A stretch of 56,492 nucleotides of DNA from an uncultured beta proteobacterium (lineage in GTDB: Bacteria; Pseudomonadota; Gammaproteobacteria; Burkholderiales; Burkholderiaceae_C), in the NCBI GenBank assembly GCA_903914175.1, contig CAIWNX010000001.1:1-56492 (forward strand), given 5' to 3'. The position numbers were made by a program, and so were the translations under genes. Below, one piece after another: positions 1 through 9,819 of this stretch; positions within the stretch are counted from its first letter, which is position 1; each line of letters starts with the position of its first letter. Under the pieces are notes generated by a model. It was not told where the DNA came from, searched no databases, and saw nothing but the letters and a program-made list of their open reading frames with translations.

Positions 1-1460
1 ATGATTCGACCGGCGCCAATCTGATTGTCCAGGTCAAGAACGCCCAGGTGTTGCGCGTCGTGCCACTCGAAAACGAAGCCGTGAATGAATGCTGGATCGC
101 CGACCGCGACCGCTTTTCCTATGAGGCGCTGAATTCGGCTGAGCGTCTGACGGCGCCCATGCTCAAGCAGGGCGGGGAGTGGAAGACGGTGGATTGGCAG
201 ACCGCGCTGGAATACGTGGCCAACGGCCTGACACAGGTGCAGGCCGAGCACGGTGCTGCCAGCATCGGCCTGCTGGCCAGCCCGCACAGCACGCTGGAAG
301 AATTGCATCTGGCCGCTGCATTGATGAATGGCCTGGGCTCGAGCAACATCGATTCGCGCCTGCGCCATGCCGAATTTGCAGCGCCAGAAGGTGTGCGTTA
401 CCTTGGCACCTCGATCGCTTCGCTGTCGGAACTGCAAAGTGTGCTGGTCGTGGGATCGAGCCTGCGCAAGGACCATCCCTTGTTTGCGCAAAGAATTCGG
501 CAAGCGGCGCGCAAGGGCTGCGTCGTGAGTTCGCTGCAAGAGCAGGCCCAGGATTGGGCCATGCCGGTGACGAACCGGCTGCTGGCCGACGCCACCGTCT
601 GGGTGCAGGCGCTGGCCGACGTGGCTGCCGCCGTGGCCGCAGAAAAGAATGTAGCAGCGCCCGCTGCCGGCACGGCAAGCGCTGTGGCCAAGGCCATTGC
701 GCAGTCGCTGCTCTCAGGTGAGCGCAAGGCGGTGCTGCTGGGTAACGCCGCCGCGCACCACGCCAAGGCGTCGAGCCTGCTGGCTCTGGCGAACTGGATT
801 GGCGCACAGACCGGCGCCGGCGTGGGCTATCTGACCGAGGCCGCGAACACCGTGGGCGCGCAGCTTGCGGGCGCGCTGCCTGGCGCAGCGGGCCTGAATG
901 CCGCGCAGATGCTGGGCGGCGGCTTGAAGGCCGTGCTCCTGCTGAACAACGAACCCGAGTTCGATTCCGCCGCCGGTGCCAAGGCCCGCGCCGGACTGTC
1001 AACAGCGGACATGGTGGTGAGCCTGAGCCCGTTCAAGGCAAACATGGATGTGGCCGACGTGCTGCTGCCGATCGCGCCCTTCACCGAAACCTCGGGCAGC
1101 TTCGTCAACGCCGAAGGGCGCTTGCAAAGCTTCCACGCCGTGGTCAAACCGCTGGCTGAAACCCGACCGGCCTGGAAGGTGTTGCGCGTGCTGGCCAACC
1201 TGCTGGACGTCGAAGGCTTCGAGTTCGAGTCCTCGCAGCAGGTATTGCTGGCGGTGCCGGGTGTTCAAGCCTCGCCGCAGGGGCCGATGGTAGAGGCCGG
1301 GCGCTTGAGCAATGCCACGCGCGCTGGCATTGACCTGGCGGCGGCGCAGACGAAGCCGGTGACGGCGGCGATCTATCAGCTCGATGGGCTGGTGCGGCGT
1401 TCCAGTTCGCTGCAAATGACGGCGGACGCCAAACTCACAGCGCAAGAGGTGGTTGCATGA
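1..1460 (+). CDS. nuoG: NADH-quinone oxidoreductase subunit G, 3' part
   Basis: This is the C-terminal part of the large Fe-S subunit of the complex I peripheral arm, which carries electrons from NADH towards quinone. The frame is open from base 3, so the gene starts outside the window; the first Met at 48 is internal. The first residues ([10 protein letters not shown], then [15 protein letters not shown]) match the start of the molybdopterin-oxidoreductase-like domain of NuoG. The N-terminal ferredoxin-like domain with its Fe-S clusters is off the edge. About 486 residues are present. The stop overlaps the nuoH start by 4 bp (ATGA), typical of translational coupling in a nuo operon. The alanine-rich tail is variable in this family. 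Identification rests on these conserved segments and the gene order. Confidence 0.93.
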   Translation, partial: DSTGANLIVQVKNAQVLRVVPLENEAVNECWIADRDRFSYEALNSAERLTAPMLKQGGEWKTVDWQTALEYVANGLTQVQAEHGAASIGLLASPHSTLEELHLAAALMNGLGSSNIDSRLRHAEFAAPEGVRYLGTSIASLSELQSVLVVGSSLRKDHPLFAQRIRQAARKGCVVSSLQEQAQDWAMPVTNRLLADATVWVQALADVAAAVAAEKNVAAPAAGTASAVAKAIAQSLLSGERKAVLLGNAAAHHAKASSLLALANWIGAQTGAGVGYLTEAANTVGAQLAGALPGAAGLNAAQMLGGGLKAVLLLNNEPEFDSAAGAKARAGLSTADMVVSLSPFKANMDVADVLLPIAPFTETSGSFVNAEGRLQSFHAVVKPLAETRPAWKVLRVLANLLDVEGFEFESSQQVLLAVPGVQASPQGPMVEAGRLSNATRAGIDLAAAQTKPVTAAIYQLDGLVRRSSSLQMTADAKLTAQEVVA

Positions 1461-2533
1461 TTGACGCGATTTTCAACTACGGGCAGGGACTGCTGGCCGC
1501 ATCATGGTGGACCGGCCTGGCCTGGCCCGCGGCCTGGGCGCTGATCAAGATCGTCGTGGTGCTGATGCCTCTGATGGGCATCGTTGCCTACACCACGCTG
1601 TGGGAGCGCAAGCTGCTGGGCTGGGTGCAGATCCGCCTCGGGCCGAATCGCGTGGGACCCTGGGGCCTGCTGCAGCCCATGGCGGACGCCATGAAGCTGA
1701 TGGCCAAGGAAATTCTGGTCCCCGCCAAGTCGAACAAGGTGCTGTTCCTGATGGGGCCGGTCATGACCATCATGCCGGCACTGGCGGCCTGGGCGGTCGT
1801 TCCTTTCGGCCCGGATCTGGCGCTGTCCAACATCAACGCCGGCCTGCTGTTTGTCATGGCGATTGCCTCGCTTGAGGTATACGGCGTGATCATTTCGGGT
1901 TGGGCGTCCAATTCCAAATATGCGTTTCTCGGTGCCCTACGTGCCTCTGCGCAAATGGTGAGCTATGAGCTGGCCATGGGCTTTTGCCTGGTGATCGTGC
2001 TGATGGTCTCAGCCAGTCTGAACCTGACCGACATCGTAATGGGGCAGGCCAAGGGCATGTTTGTAGACCGCGGACTGGGCTTTCTGTCCTGGAACTGGCT
2101 GCCGCTGCTGCCGATCTTCTTTATCTACTTCATCTCGGGTTTGGCGGAAACGAACCGCCTGCCGTTTGACGTGATCGAAGGTGAATCGGAGATCGTGGCC
2201 GGCCACATGGTGGAGTACTCGGGCATGTCCTGGGCCATGTTCCAGTTGGCGGAATACGCCAACATCTGGATGATCTCGATTCTGTCCACCATCATGTTCC
2301 TGGGCGGATGGCTGTCGCCCGTCGGCTTCCTCGACTGGATTCCGGGATGGATCTGGCTGGGCCTGAAAGCCTCCTTCGTGATGACGCTCTTTATCTGGGT
2401 GCGCGTGACGTTTCCACGGTTTCGCTATGACCAGATCATGCGCCTGGGCTGGAAGATCTTCATACCCGTGACCCTGGTGTGGCTGGTCCTGGTGGCGGTC
2501 TGGATGCAGACCCCCTGGAATATTTGGAAATAA
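1457..2533 (+). CDS. nuoH: NADH-quinone oxidoreductase subunit H
   Basis: NuoH is the membrane subunit at the joint between the peripheral and membrane arms of complex I. It helps form the quinone chamber and passes the conformational signal to the proton-pumping subunits. The 358-residue product is the usual length and has about eight membrane helices. It shows the family segments [19 protein letters not shown] (around residues 52-70), the acidic quinone-site loop [19 protein letters not shown] (around 235-253) and [19 protein letters not shown] near the C-terminus. The ATG overlaps the nuoG stop. It is followed after 12 bp by nuoI. Nothing unusual was seen. Confidence 0.97.
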   Translation: MIDAIFNYGQGLLAASWWTGLAWPAAWALIKIVVVLMPLMGIVAYTTLWERKLLGWVQIRLGPNRVGPWGLLQPMADAMKLMAKEILVPAKSNKVLFLMGPVMTIMPALAAWAVVPFGPDLALSNINAGLLFVMAIASLEVYGVIISGWASNSKYAFLGALRASAQMVSYELAMGFCLVIVLMVSASLNLTDIVMGQAKGMFVDRGLGFLSWNWLPLLPIFFIYFISGLAETNRLPFDVIEGESEIVAGHMVEYSGMSWAMFQLAEYANIWMISILSTIMFLGGWLSPVGFLDWIPGWIWLGLKASFVMTLFIWVRVTFPRFRYDQIMRLGWKIFIPVTLVWLVLVAVWMQTPWNIWK

Positions 2534-2545
2534 TTCGAGCCGTCT

Positions 2546-3079
2546 ATGTCTACCCCAACCACCAGCGCCATGGCCACTCGCGTCGAGCCCGATTTCTCGC
2601 TCAAGGACTTTCTGTCCAGCTTTCTGCTGGCCGAGTTCTTCAAGGGGATGTTGCTCACCGGAAAATATGCCTTCCGCAGCAAGATCACGCTCGAGTACCC
2701 GGAAGAGAAAACGCCTCTGTCGCCCCGGTTTCGCGGCCTGCACGCGCTGCGCCGCTACGAGAACGGCGAGGAGCGCTGCATCGCCTGCAAGCTGTGCGAA
2801 GCGGTCTGTCCGGCTATGGCGATCACGATCGAGTCCGAAGAGCGCGCCGACGGCTCGCGCCGCACCACGCGCTACGACATCGACCTGAACAAATGCATTT
2901 TTTGCGGATTCTGCGAGGAAAGCTGCCCGGTGGATTCGATCGTGGAAACCCACATCCTGGAGTACCACGGCGAATCCCGCGGAGATCTGTATTTCACCAA
3001 AGAGATGTTGCTCGCGGTGGGGGATCGCTATGAACCCCAGATTGCAGCGGCCAGGGCGGCCGACGCCAAGTACCGCTGA
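2546..3079 (+). CDS. nuoI: NADH-quinone oxidoreductase subunit I
   Basis: This is the complex I peripheral-arm subunit holding clusters N6a and N6b, which relay electrons to N2 in NuoB. Two complete [4Fe-4S] motifs are visible: [12 protein letters not shown] and [12 protein letters not shown]. Between them is the usual [13 protein letters not shown] segment. At 177 residues it is slightly longer than many homologues. An internal ATG at 2570 ([10 protein letters not shown]) could be the true start, because neither ATG has a strong ribosome-binding site. The N-terminal amphipathic stretch ([19 protein letters not shown]) matches the membrane-associated helix of the family. It lies between nuoH and nuoJ on the same strand. 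Confidence 0.96.
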   Translation: MSTPTTSAMATRVEPDFSLKDFLSSFLLAEFFKGMLLTGKYAFRSKITLEYPEEKTPLSPRFRGLHALRRYENGEERCIACKLCEAVCPAMAITIESEERADGSRRTTRYDIDLNKCIFCGFCEESCPVDSIVETHILEYHGESRGDLYFTKEMLLAVGDRYEPQIAAARAADAKYR

Positions 3080-3125
3080 CCGTCTCCTGACCGATTAACC
3101 CAGAACACCGAAAAAGAAACGACAC

Positions 3126-3797
3126 ATGGACGTCAAATCAGGTCTCTTCTATTTCTTTTCGATCGTGCTGTTGTTCGCCGCATTCCGGGTGATCACGGCG
3201 CGCAACCCGGTCTACGCCGTGCTCTATCTGGTGCTGGCTTTCTTCCAGGCCTCGGCGCTGTGGATCCTGCTGCAGGCGGAATTCCTGGCGATCGCCCTGG
3301 TGCTGGTCTACGTGGGGGCTGTGATGGTGCTGTTCCTGTTCGTGGTGATGATGCTGGACATCAATGTGGACAGCCTGAGAGAGGGATTCTGGAAGCACTT
3401 TCCTCTGGCCGCCGCGGTCGGCGTGCTGATCGCGCTGGAGATGGCCGCGGTCCTGATGGGAGGCTTTCGCATCTCCGAAGAGCCCAAGGCGGTGGCAGCC
3501 CTGGGACAGGCGGCGCACCAATATTCGAACACCCGTGAACTGGGCAAGCTGCTCTATACGCAGTACCAGTACCCGCTTGAAATCGCGGCCATGATTCTGC
3601 TGGTGGCCATCATCGCCGCCATCGCCTTGACGCTGCGCCAGCGCAAGGACGTCAAGTATGTGAATCCGGCGGATCAGGTGCGAGCCCGATCCAAGGACCG
3701 GTTGGAAGTCGTGAAGATGGAAGCTACTCAATCATTTGCCGCGCACGAAACGGCGCAGGCCGCTGCAGCCGCAGCAGCTTCGGAGAAACAGGCATGA
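3126..3797 (+). CDS. nuoJ: NADH-quinone oxidoreductase subunit J
   Basis: NuoJ is a five-helix membrane subunit of complex I, next to NuoK and NuoH, that contributes to the connected hydrophilic axis. The 223-residue product starts with a hydrophobic helix, has the conserved [19 protein letters not shown] segment of helix 3 (around residues 60-78, with the pi-bulge Gly-Ala), and ends in a soluble Ala/Gln-rich tail of about 60 residues. The ATG follows a 46-bp spacer after nuoI, the longest gap between nuoG and nuoL. Its stop overlaps the nuoK start (ATGA). Confidence 0.96.
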   Translation: MDVKSGLFYFFSIVLLFAAFRVITARNPVYAVLYLVLAFFQASALWILLQAEFLAIALVLVYVGAVMVLFLFVVMMLDINVDSLREGFWKHFPLAAAVGVLIALEMAAVLMGGFRISEEPKAVAALGQAAHQYSNTRELGKLLYTQYQYPLEIAAMILLVAIIAAIALTLRQRKDVKYVNPADQVRARSKDRLEVVKMEATQSFAAHETAQAAAAAAASEKQA

Positions 3798-4102
3798 ACA
3801 TCACGCTGGGACACTTTCTTTCCCTTGGTGCAATGCTGTTTGCACTGTCCATCATCGGGATCTTCCTGAACCGCAAGAACCTGATCGTGCTGCTGATGGC
3901 GATCGAGCTCATGCTGCTCGCGGTCAACATGAATTTCGTCGCGTTTTCCCACTACCTGGGCGATCTGAACGGACAGGTTTTTGTGTTTTTCATTCTGACC
4001 GTGGCTGCGGCCGAGTCAGCCATTGGTCTGGCCATTCTGGTGCTGCTGTTCCGTAACAAGTCCAGCATCAATGTGGACGAGTTGAATTCGTTGAAGGGTT
4101 AA
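3794..4102 (+). CDS. nuoK: NADH-quinone oxidoreductase subunit K
   Basis: NuoK is a three-helix, MrpC-like subunit of the complex I membrane arm. The 102-residue length matches the family. Helix 2 carries the conserved glutamate in [19 protein letters not shown] (E of AIELM), and helix 3 carries the second acidic residue in [19 protein letters not shown]. Both are needed for proton transfer in characterised homologues. The ATG overlaps the nuoJ stop by 4 bp, and only 5 bp separate it from nuoL, so the three genes are probably translationally coupled. Confidence 0.97.
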   Translation: MNITLGHFLSLGAMLFALSIIGIFLNRKNLIVLLMAIELMLLAVNMNFVAFSHYLGDLNGQVFVFFILTVAAAESAIGLAILVLLFRNKSSINVDELNSLKG

Positions 4103-4107
4103 TAAAA

Positions 4108-6771
4108 ATGAGTCAAACCCTTTCCGCCGCAAGCCTGTTGACGGTCGCATTGGCCCCACTGGCGGGCGCTGTCCTGGCGGGTGTGTTCGGTACCAAATTC
4201 GGTGGCAACGTGATCGGCCGGCGCCTGACGCACACGCTGGCGATCTCGGGCGTGCTGCTGGCCTTCGTTCTTTCCGCCATGACGCTCAACAGCGTGCTGG
4301 CAGGAGCCCGCTTCAACGAGACCCTGTACACCTGGATGGTCGTGGGCAACCTTCGCATGGAGGTCGGCTTCCTGATCGATGGCCTCACGGCGATGATGAT
4401 GTGCGTCGTGACTTTCGTCTCGCTCATGGTGCATATCTACACCGTGGGCTACATGGAAGAGGACGAGGGCTACAACCGCTTCTTCTCCTACATCTCGCTG
4501 TTCACGTTCTCGATGCTGATGCTGGTGATGAGCAACAACATGCTGCAGCTGTTCTTTGGCTGGGAGGCCGTGGGCCTGGTGTCGTACCTGCTGATCGGAT
4601 TCTGGTTCAACAAGCCCAGCGCGATCTTCGCCAACATGAAGGCCTTCCTGGTGAACCGCGTCGGCGACTTCGGCTTCATCCTGGGCATCGGCCTGCTCGC
4701 GGCCTACAGCGGCAGCCTGAACTACACCCAGGTGTTCGCGCATTCGGCAGATCTGGCCAAAATCACCTTCCCTGGCACCGACTGGATGCTGATCACCGTC
4801 ATCTGCATCTGCCTGTTCATCGGCGCCATGGGCAAGAGCGCGCAGTTCCCGCTGCACGTCTGGTTGCCGGATTCGATGGAAGGCCCGACACCTATCTCCG
4901 CACTGATCCACGCTGCGACCATGGTCACCGCCGGCATCTTCATGGTGGCGCGCATGTCGCCGCTGTTTGAGCTGAGCGAGACGGCGCTGAACTTCGTCAT
5001 GGTGATCGGCGCCATCACGGCCCTGTTCATGGGTTTCCTGGGCATCATCCAGAACGACATCAAGCGCATCGTCGCCTACTCCACACTCTCGCAACTCGGC
5101 TACATGGAGGAAGACGAAGGCTACAACCGCTTCTTTGCCTACATTTCGCTGTTTACTTTCTCGATGTTGATGCTGGTGATGAGCAACAACATGCTGCAGC
5201 TGTTCTTCGGCTGGGAAGCCGTGGGTCTGGTGTCCTATCTGCTGATCGGTTTCTGGTTTAACAAGCCCAGCGCCATCTTTGCCAACATGAAGGCCTTCCT
5301 GGTCAATCGCGTCGGTGACTTCGGTTTCATCCTTGGCATCGGTCTGATTGCAGCCTTTGCCGGCACGCTGAACTACTCGGAAGCATTCGCCAAGGCGGCC
5401 GAACTGGGCAAGCTGAGCTTCCCGGGTACTGACTGGATGCTGGTGACCGTGATCTGCATCTGCCTGTTCATTGGTGCCATGGGCAAATCGGCACAGTTCC
5501 CGCTGCACGTCTGGTTGCCCGATTCCATGGAAGGCCCGACCCCGATCTCGGCCCTGATCCACGCTGCCACCATGGTGACAGCCGGTATCTTCATGGTCGC
5601 GCGCATGTCGCCGCTGTTCGAACTCAGCGAAACGGCCTTGAACTTCGTTATGACGATTGGCGCCATCACGGCCCTTTTCATGGGTTTCCTGGGCATCATC
5701 CAGAACGACATCAAGCGCATCGTCGCTTATTCGACGCTGTCGCAGCTCGGTTACATGACGGTGGCGCTCGGTGCCTCGGCCTACTCGGTGGCGGTGTTTC
5801 ACCTGATGACGCATGCTTTCTTCAAAGCGCTGCTGTTCCTTGCCGCTGGCTCGGTCATCATGGGTGTGCACCACAACCAGGACATCCGCTGGATGGGCGG
5901 TCTGCGCAAGTACATGCCGATCACCTGGATCACGTCCTTGCTCGGTTCACTCGCGCTGATCGGAACACCGTTTTTCGCTGGCTTCTATTCGAAGGACAGC
6001 ATCATCGAAGCCGTTCATGAAAGCCATTTGCCAGCGGCCGGCTTTGCCTCGTTCGCGGTGTTGGCCGGTGTCTTCATCACGGCCTTCTATTCCTTCCGCC
6101 TGTATTTCCTGGTGTTCCATGGCAAGGAGCGCTTCGACCAGAATCCGGATGCCCATCACCATGGCGACCATCATGGTCACCACGAGGTCCACGCGCCGCA
6201 CGAGTCACCCTGGGTCGTCACTGTGCCGCTGATCCTGCTGGCGATTCCCTCGGTCGTGATCGGTTACATGACGATTGGGCCGATGCTGTTTGGAGAGTTC
6301 TTCAAGGGCGCGATCTTCATCAACGCCGAGAAGCATGCTGCGCTCGAAGAAATGGCCAAGGCTTTCCATGGCCCGGTCCAGATGGCTTTGCATTCCCTGT
6401 ACACCGCACCCTTCTGGCTGGCGCTGGCCGGTGTCGTCACGTCCTACTACATGTACATGATCAACCCGGCTGTGCCGACGGCGATCAAGAAGACCTTCAT
6501 GCCGATCTTCACGCTGCTGGAGAACAAGTACTACCTCGACTGGTTCAATGAAAACGTGCTGGCCCGCGGCGCGCGTGCTTTGGGTACCGGTTTGTGGAAG
6601 GGTGGCGACGAGTACGTCATCGATGGCACGCTGGTGAACGGGTCCTGGAAAGTGGTCGGATGGGTCTCAGGCCTGGTGCGCCGTGTCCAGACCGGTTACC
6701 TGTACCACTACGCATTCATGATGATCCTGGGCGTTTTCGTGCTGATGACGTATTTCGTCTGGCTCAAATAG
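4108..6771 (+). CDS. nuoL: NADH-quinone oxidoreductase subunit L with internal tandem duplication
   Basis: NuoL is the distal antiporter-like proton-pumping subunit of complex I, with a long lateral helix and a C-terminal anchor helix. Here it has 887 codons, against roughly 610-690 in relatives. The excess is explained by a 217-residue segment present twice in tandem (residues 115-331 and 332-548). Both copies contain the helix-5 glutamate (FFGWEAVGLVSYLL) and the helix-7 lysine (MGKSAQFPLHVWLPD). Downstream, a single normal second half follows (LMTHAFFKALLFLAAGS, YSKDSIIEA), with a His-rich loop near residues 675-690. The frame stays open, and the copies differ at only 16 residues. Whether the protein is functional, or the junction reflects a sequencing or assembly error, cannot be decided from the sequence alone. 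Confidence 0.93.
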   Translation: MSQTLSAASLLTVALAPLAGAVLAGVFGTKFGGNVIGRRLTHTLAISGVLLAFVLSAMTLNSVLAGARFNETLYTWMVVGNLRMEVGFLIDGLTAMMMCVVTFVSLMVHIYTVGYMEEDEGYNRFFSYISLFTFSMLMLVMSNNMLQLFFGWEAVGLVSYLLIGFWFNKPSAIFANMKAFLVNRVGDFGFILGIGLLAAYSGSLNYTQVFAHSADLAKITFPGTDWMLITVICICLFIGAMGKSAQFPLHVWLPDSMEGPTPISALIHAATMVTAGIFMVARMSPLFELSETALNFVMVIGAITALFMGFLGIIQNDIKRIVAYSTLSQLGYMEEDEGYNRFFAYISLFTFSMLMLVMSNNMLQLFFGWEAVGLVSYLLIGFWFNKPSAIFANMKAFLVNRVGDFGFILGIGLIAAFAGTLNYSEAFAKAAELGKLSFPGTDWMLVTVICICLFIGAMGKSAQFPLHVWLPDSMEGPTPISALIHAATMVTAGIFMVARMSPLFELSETALNFVMTIGAITALFMGFLGIIQNDIKRIVAYSTLSQLGYMTVALGASAYSVAVFHLMTHAFFKALLFLAAGSVIMGVHHNQDIRWMGGLRKYMPITWITSLLGSLALIGTPFFAGFYSKDSIIEAVHESHLPAAGFASFAVLAGVFITAFYSFRLYFLVFHGKERFDQNPDAHHHGDHHGHHEVHAPHESPWVVTVPLILLAIPSVVIGYMTIGPMLFGEFFKGAIFINAEKHAALEEMAKAFHGPVQMALHSLYTAPFWLALAGVVTSYYMYMINPAVPTAIKKTFMPIFTLLENKYYLDWFNENVLARGARALGTGLWKGGDEYVIDGTLVNGSWKVVGWVSGLVRRVQTGYLYHYAFMMILGVFVLMTYFVWLK
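4450..5100 (+). repeat. nuoL internal duplication, copy 1
   Basis: This is the first of two directly adjacent 651-bp units inside nuoL. It starts at the TAC of GYMEEDEGYNRFF and ends at the Gly codon of YSTLSQLG. It encodes six or so membrane helices, including the helix-5 Glu and helix-7 Lys of the antiporter fold. Compared with copy 2 it has many silent third-position differences but only 16 amino-acid changes, mostly in one loop (residues about 197-220). Confidence 0.95.
5101..5751 (+). repeat. nuoL internal duplication, copy 2
   Basis: This is the second 651-bp unit, offset exactly 217 codons from the first. All three unit boundaries share GGC/T-TAC-ATG (Gly-Tyr-Met), a short match that could have served for an unequal exchange. 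After this copy the sequence continues as normal NuoL (YMTVALGASAYSVAVFHL). Confidence 0.95.
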
Positions 6772-6784
6772 GAGAAAAAGAAAA

Positions 6785-8260
6785 ATGGGATTGTTGAGCC
6801 TGGCTATTTGGACACCAATTTGTTTTGGCGTCGTGCTGCTGGCACTCGGTCGTGACGATCAGGCGCGTGCCGTGCGCTGGGTTGCTCTGATTGGTGCCCT
6901 TGTGAGTTTTCTGGTCACGCTGCCGCTGTACGAGGGCTTCAAGCTCGGCACGGCTGCCATGCAGTTCGTCGAGAAGACGACATGGATACCGCGTTTCAAC
7001 ATCAACTACCACCTCGGTGTCGACGGCATCTCGTTCTGGTTTGTGTTGCTGACAGCCTTCATCAACGTGGTGATCGTGATCGCGGGCTGGGAAGTCATCA
7101 CCCGGCGCGTCAACCAGTACATGGGCGCCTTCCTGATTTTGAGCGGTTTGATGATCGGCGTCTTCTGCGCGCTCGATGGCATGCTGTTCTACGTCTTCTT
7201 CGAAGCGACGCTGATTCCGATGTACCTGATCATCGGTATCTGGGGCGGGCCGAACAAGATTTACGCCGCCTTCAAGTTCTTCCTCTACACGCTGCTGGGC
7301 TCGCTGTTGATGCTGGTTGCCCTGATCTTCCTCTACACCAAGTCGGGTGGCAGTTTTGATCTGGCGCTGTGGCACAAGATGCCGCTCGCCGGCACGACCC
7401 AGACCCTGCTGTTCTTTGCTTTCTTCGCCGCCTTTGCCGTCAAGGTTCCGATGTGGCCGGTCCACACATGGTTGCCCGATGTGCACGTCGAAGCGCCCAC
7501 CGGCGGCTCGGCTGTGCTGGCAGCCATCATGCTTAAACTCGGCGCCTACGGCTTCCTGCGTTTTTCGCTGCCGATCGCACCCGACGCCGCGCGCGAGTGG
7601 GCCTGGCTCATGATCGCGCTGTCGCTGATCGCTGTGATCTATGTCGGCCTGGTGGCGATGGTGCAAAAGGACATGAAGAAACTGGTGGCTTACTCATCGG
7701 TGGCGCACATGGGCTTTGTGACACTGGGCTTCTTTATCTTCAATGACCTTGGCGTCGCGGGCGGCATTGTGCAGATGATCGCGCACGGCTTTGTATCGGC
7801 TGCCATGTTCCTCTCGATTGGCGTGCTGTATGACCGCGTTCACTCGCGTGAAATTGCCGCTTATGGTGGCGTCGTCAACACCATGCCCAAGTTCACCGCC
7901 TTCGCCCTGTTCTTTGCCATGGCCAATTGCGGACTGCCCGGAACCGCCGGTTTCGTCGGCGAGTGGATGGTGATCCTGGGCGCCGTCAAAGCCAATTTCT
8001 GGTTGGGTTTTGCCGCTGCCAGTGCACTGATCTTCGGCGCTGCCTACACCTTGTGGATGTTCAAGCGCGTCTACCTGGGCCCGGTTGCCAACAAGCATGT
8101 GAAAGAACTGGTCGATATCAGCAGCCGCGAGTTCCTGGTGATGGCGCTGCTGGGTGCCGCCGTGCTCTACATGGGCGTCTATCCGAAGCCATTTACCGAT
8201 GTCATGCAGACATCGGTTGCCGAGTTGCTCCAGCATGTGGCGCAGACCAAACTGAATTGA
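6785..8260 (+). CDS. nuoM: NADH-quinone oxidoreductase subunit M
   Basis: NuoM is the middle antiporter-like proton-pumping subunit of the complex I membrane arm. The 491 residues form about 14 helices. Typical NuoM segments are YHLGVDGISFWFVLLTAF near residue 80, the helix-5 glutamate in FYVFFEATLIPMYLIIGIWGG, the helix-7 lysine in FAVKVPMWPVHTWLPDVHVEAPTGGS, and KKLVAYSSVAHMGFV. A purine-rich AGGAGAAAAAG lies just upstream of the ATG. It follows nuoL after 13 bp. Its single normal antiporter fold contrasts with the duplicated nuoL. Confidence 0.97.
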   Translation: MGLLSLAIWTPICFGVVLLALGRDDQARAVRWVALIGALVSFLVTLPLYEGFKLGTAAMQFVEKTTWIPRFNINYHLGVDGISFWFVLLTAFINVVIVIAGWEVITRRVNQYMGAFLILSGLMIGVFCALDGMLFYVFFEATLIPMYLIIGIWGGPNKIYAAFKFFLYTLLGSLLMLVALIFLYTKSGGSFDLALWHKMPLAGTTQTLLFFAFFAAFAVKVPMWPVHTWLPDVHVEAPTGGSAVLAAIMLKLGAYGFLRFSLPIAPDAAREWAWLMIALSLIAVIYVGLVAMVQKDMKKLVAYSSVAHMGFVTLGFFIFNDLGVAGGIVQMIAHGFVSAAMFLSIGVLYDRVHSREIAAYGGVVNTMPKFTAFALFFAMANCGLPGTAGFVGEWMVILGAVKANFWLGFAAASALIFGAAYTLWMFKRVYLGPVANKHVKELVDISSREFLVMALLGAAVLYMGVYPKPFTDVMQTSVAELLQHVAQTKLN

Positions 8261-8298
8261 TCAGCCTGAACTGATCAAATTGAATAGAGAAACAGAAA

Positions 8299-9786
8299 AT
8301 GATCGATAAACTCAGTTGGATCTCGGCGTACCCGGAAATCATCCTGCTCGTCATGGGCTGCGTGATCGTGCTGGCCGATCTGGGCGTGAAGACGCCGCGC
8401 CGGACCTTGACCTATGTCCTGACCTTGCTGACGCTGGCCGTCGTGGCTTTCCTGCAGGCCAGCTATGCCAGCAGCGCTTCGACCATCTACGGCTTTGGCA
8501 ACATGGTGGTGAGCGACCAGATGGGCAACTGGCTCAAGTGCTTTGCCACGCTGGCCGTCATGGTGACGCTGGTCTATGGCCGGCCCTACGCCGCCGACCG
8601 CACCATGCTGCGCGGCGGCGAGTTGTTCAGCCTGTCCATGTTCTCGCTGCTGGGCATGTTTGTCATGATCTCGGGCAACAACTTCCTGGTGATCTACCTT
8701 GGGCTTGAACTGCTGACGCTGTCGAGCTACGCGCTGGTGGCGCTGCGTCGTGACGATGCGACCTCGACCGAAGCGGCGATGAAATATTTTGTGCTGGGTG
8801 CGCTGGCTTCCGGTTTCCTGCTCTACGGCATGTCCATGATGTATGGCGCCACCGGTTCGCTCGATATCAATGCCGTCTTCAAAGCCATCAATTCAGGTCA
8901 GATTCGGCACCAGGTGCTGATCTTCGGTTTGGTGTTCATTGTTGCCGGTCTGGCCTTCAAACTCGGCGTCGTACCGTTTCACATGTGGATTCCCGACGTC
9001 TACCAGGGTGCACCGACGGCGGTGACGCTGATGATTGGTGGCGCGCCCAAACTGGCGGCCTTTGCCATCATGATCCGGCTGCTGGTTGAAGGCATGTTGC
9101 CGCTGGCGATTGACTGGCAGCAGATGCTGTTGGTGCTTGCGGTGGGTTCGCTCATCATCGGTAATCTGGCGGCCATTGCGCAGACCAACCTGAAGCGCAT
9201 GCTGGCGTTTTCAACCATTTCGCAGATGGGTTTTGTGCTGCTGGGCATGATGTCGGGTGTTGTCAACGGCAACATCAGTTCGGCTGCCAATGCCTACAGT
9301 TCGTCCATGTTCTATGTCGTCACCTACGTGCTGACGACACTGGCCAGCTTCGGTGTCATTTTGCTGCTGGCGCGCGAAGGATTCGAGAGCGAGGAAATTT
9401 CTGATTTCGCTGGCCTGAATCAGCGCAGTCCGCTGTATGCAGGGGTGATGGCGGTCTGTCTGTTCTCGCTGGCCGGCATTCCGCCCATGGTTGGCTTCTA
9501 CGCCAAACTCTCGGTGCTGCAGGCCCTGGTCGCTTCAGGTCAGGCCTTCCATCTCGGGGTGGCGGTGTTCGCCGTCGTGATGTCGCTGATCGGTGCCTTC
9601 TACTATCTGCGTGTCATCAAGGTGATGTACTTCGATGCGCCGATTACCGCCAGCACGGTGTCAGCGTCGCTGGACGTGCGCGTGGTCCTGTCCATCAACG
9701 GCGCACTGGTGCTGATCCTGGGCCTGTTCCCGGCCAGCCTGATGCATTTGTGCGCCAATGCTGTGGTGCAGATGCTGGGCACCTGA
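8299..9786 (+). CDS. nuoN: NADH-quinone oxidoreductase subunit N
   Basis: NuoN is the antiporter-like subunit nearest the NuoJ/K/A/H end of the membrane arm. The 495-residue product has about 14 helices. It shows FLVIYLGLELLTLSSYALVAL with the helix-5 glutamate, LAFKLGVVPFHMWIPDVYQGAPTAVT with the helix-7 lysine, and KRMLAFSTISQMGFVLLG. The AGAGAAACAGAAA stretch before the ATG may act as a ribosome-binding site. It closes the nuo gene set. The next gene starts 33 bp downstream on the same strand and may share the transcript. Confidence 0.97.
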   Translation: MIDKLSWISAYPEIILLVMGCVIVLADLGVKTPRRTLTYVLTLLTLAVVAFLQASYASSASTIYGFGNMVVSDQMGNWLKCFATLAVMVTLVYGRPYAADRTMLRGGELFSLSMFSLLGMFVMISGNNFLVIYLGLELLTLSSYALVALRRDDATSTEAAMKYFVLGALASGFLLYGMSMMYGATGSLDINAVFKAINSGQIRHQVLIFGLVFIVAGLAFKLGVVPFHMWIPDVYQGAPTAVTLMIGGAPKLAAFAIMIRLLVEGMLPLAIDWQQMLLVLAVGSLIIGNLAAIAQTNLKRMLAFSTISQMGFVLLGMMSGVVNGNISSAANAYSSSMFYVVTYVLTTLASFGVILLLAREGFESEEISDFAGLNQRSPLYAGVMAVCLFSLAGIPPMVGFYAKLSVLQALVASGQAFHLGVAVFAVVMSLIGAFYYLRVIKVMYFDAPITASTVSASLDVRVVLSINGALVLILGLFPASLMHLCANAVVQMLGT

Positions 9787-9819
9787 TCGAGCGCTTGCCG
9801 GGCGCTGTCGCCATGACGC

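Noticed and set aside
4099-5874. A 591-codon open frame on the minus strand across nuoL
   Set aside because: It is rich in His, Gln, Glu and Arg with repeated blocks that simply mirror the duplicated nuoL codons. It has no recognisable domain, and the plus strand encodes a clear protein.
6121-6210. His-rich stretch in NuoL as a metal-binding insertion
   Set aside because: The HHHGDHHGHHEVHAPHES loop is notable, but His-rich loops at this place are common in betaproteobacterial NuoL proteins and need no special function.
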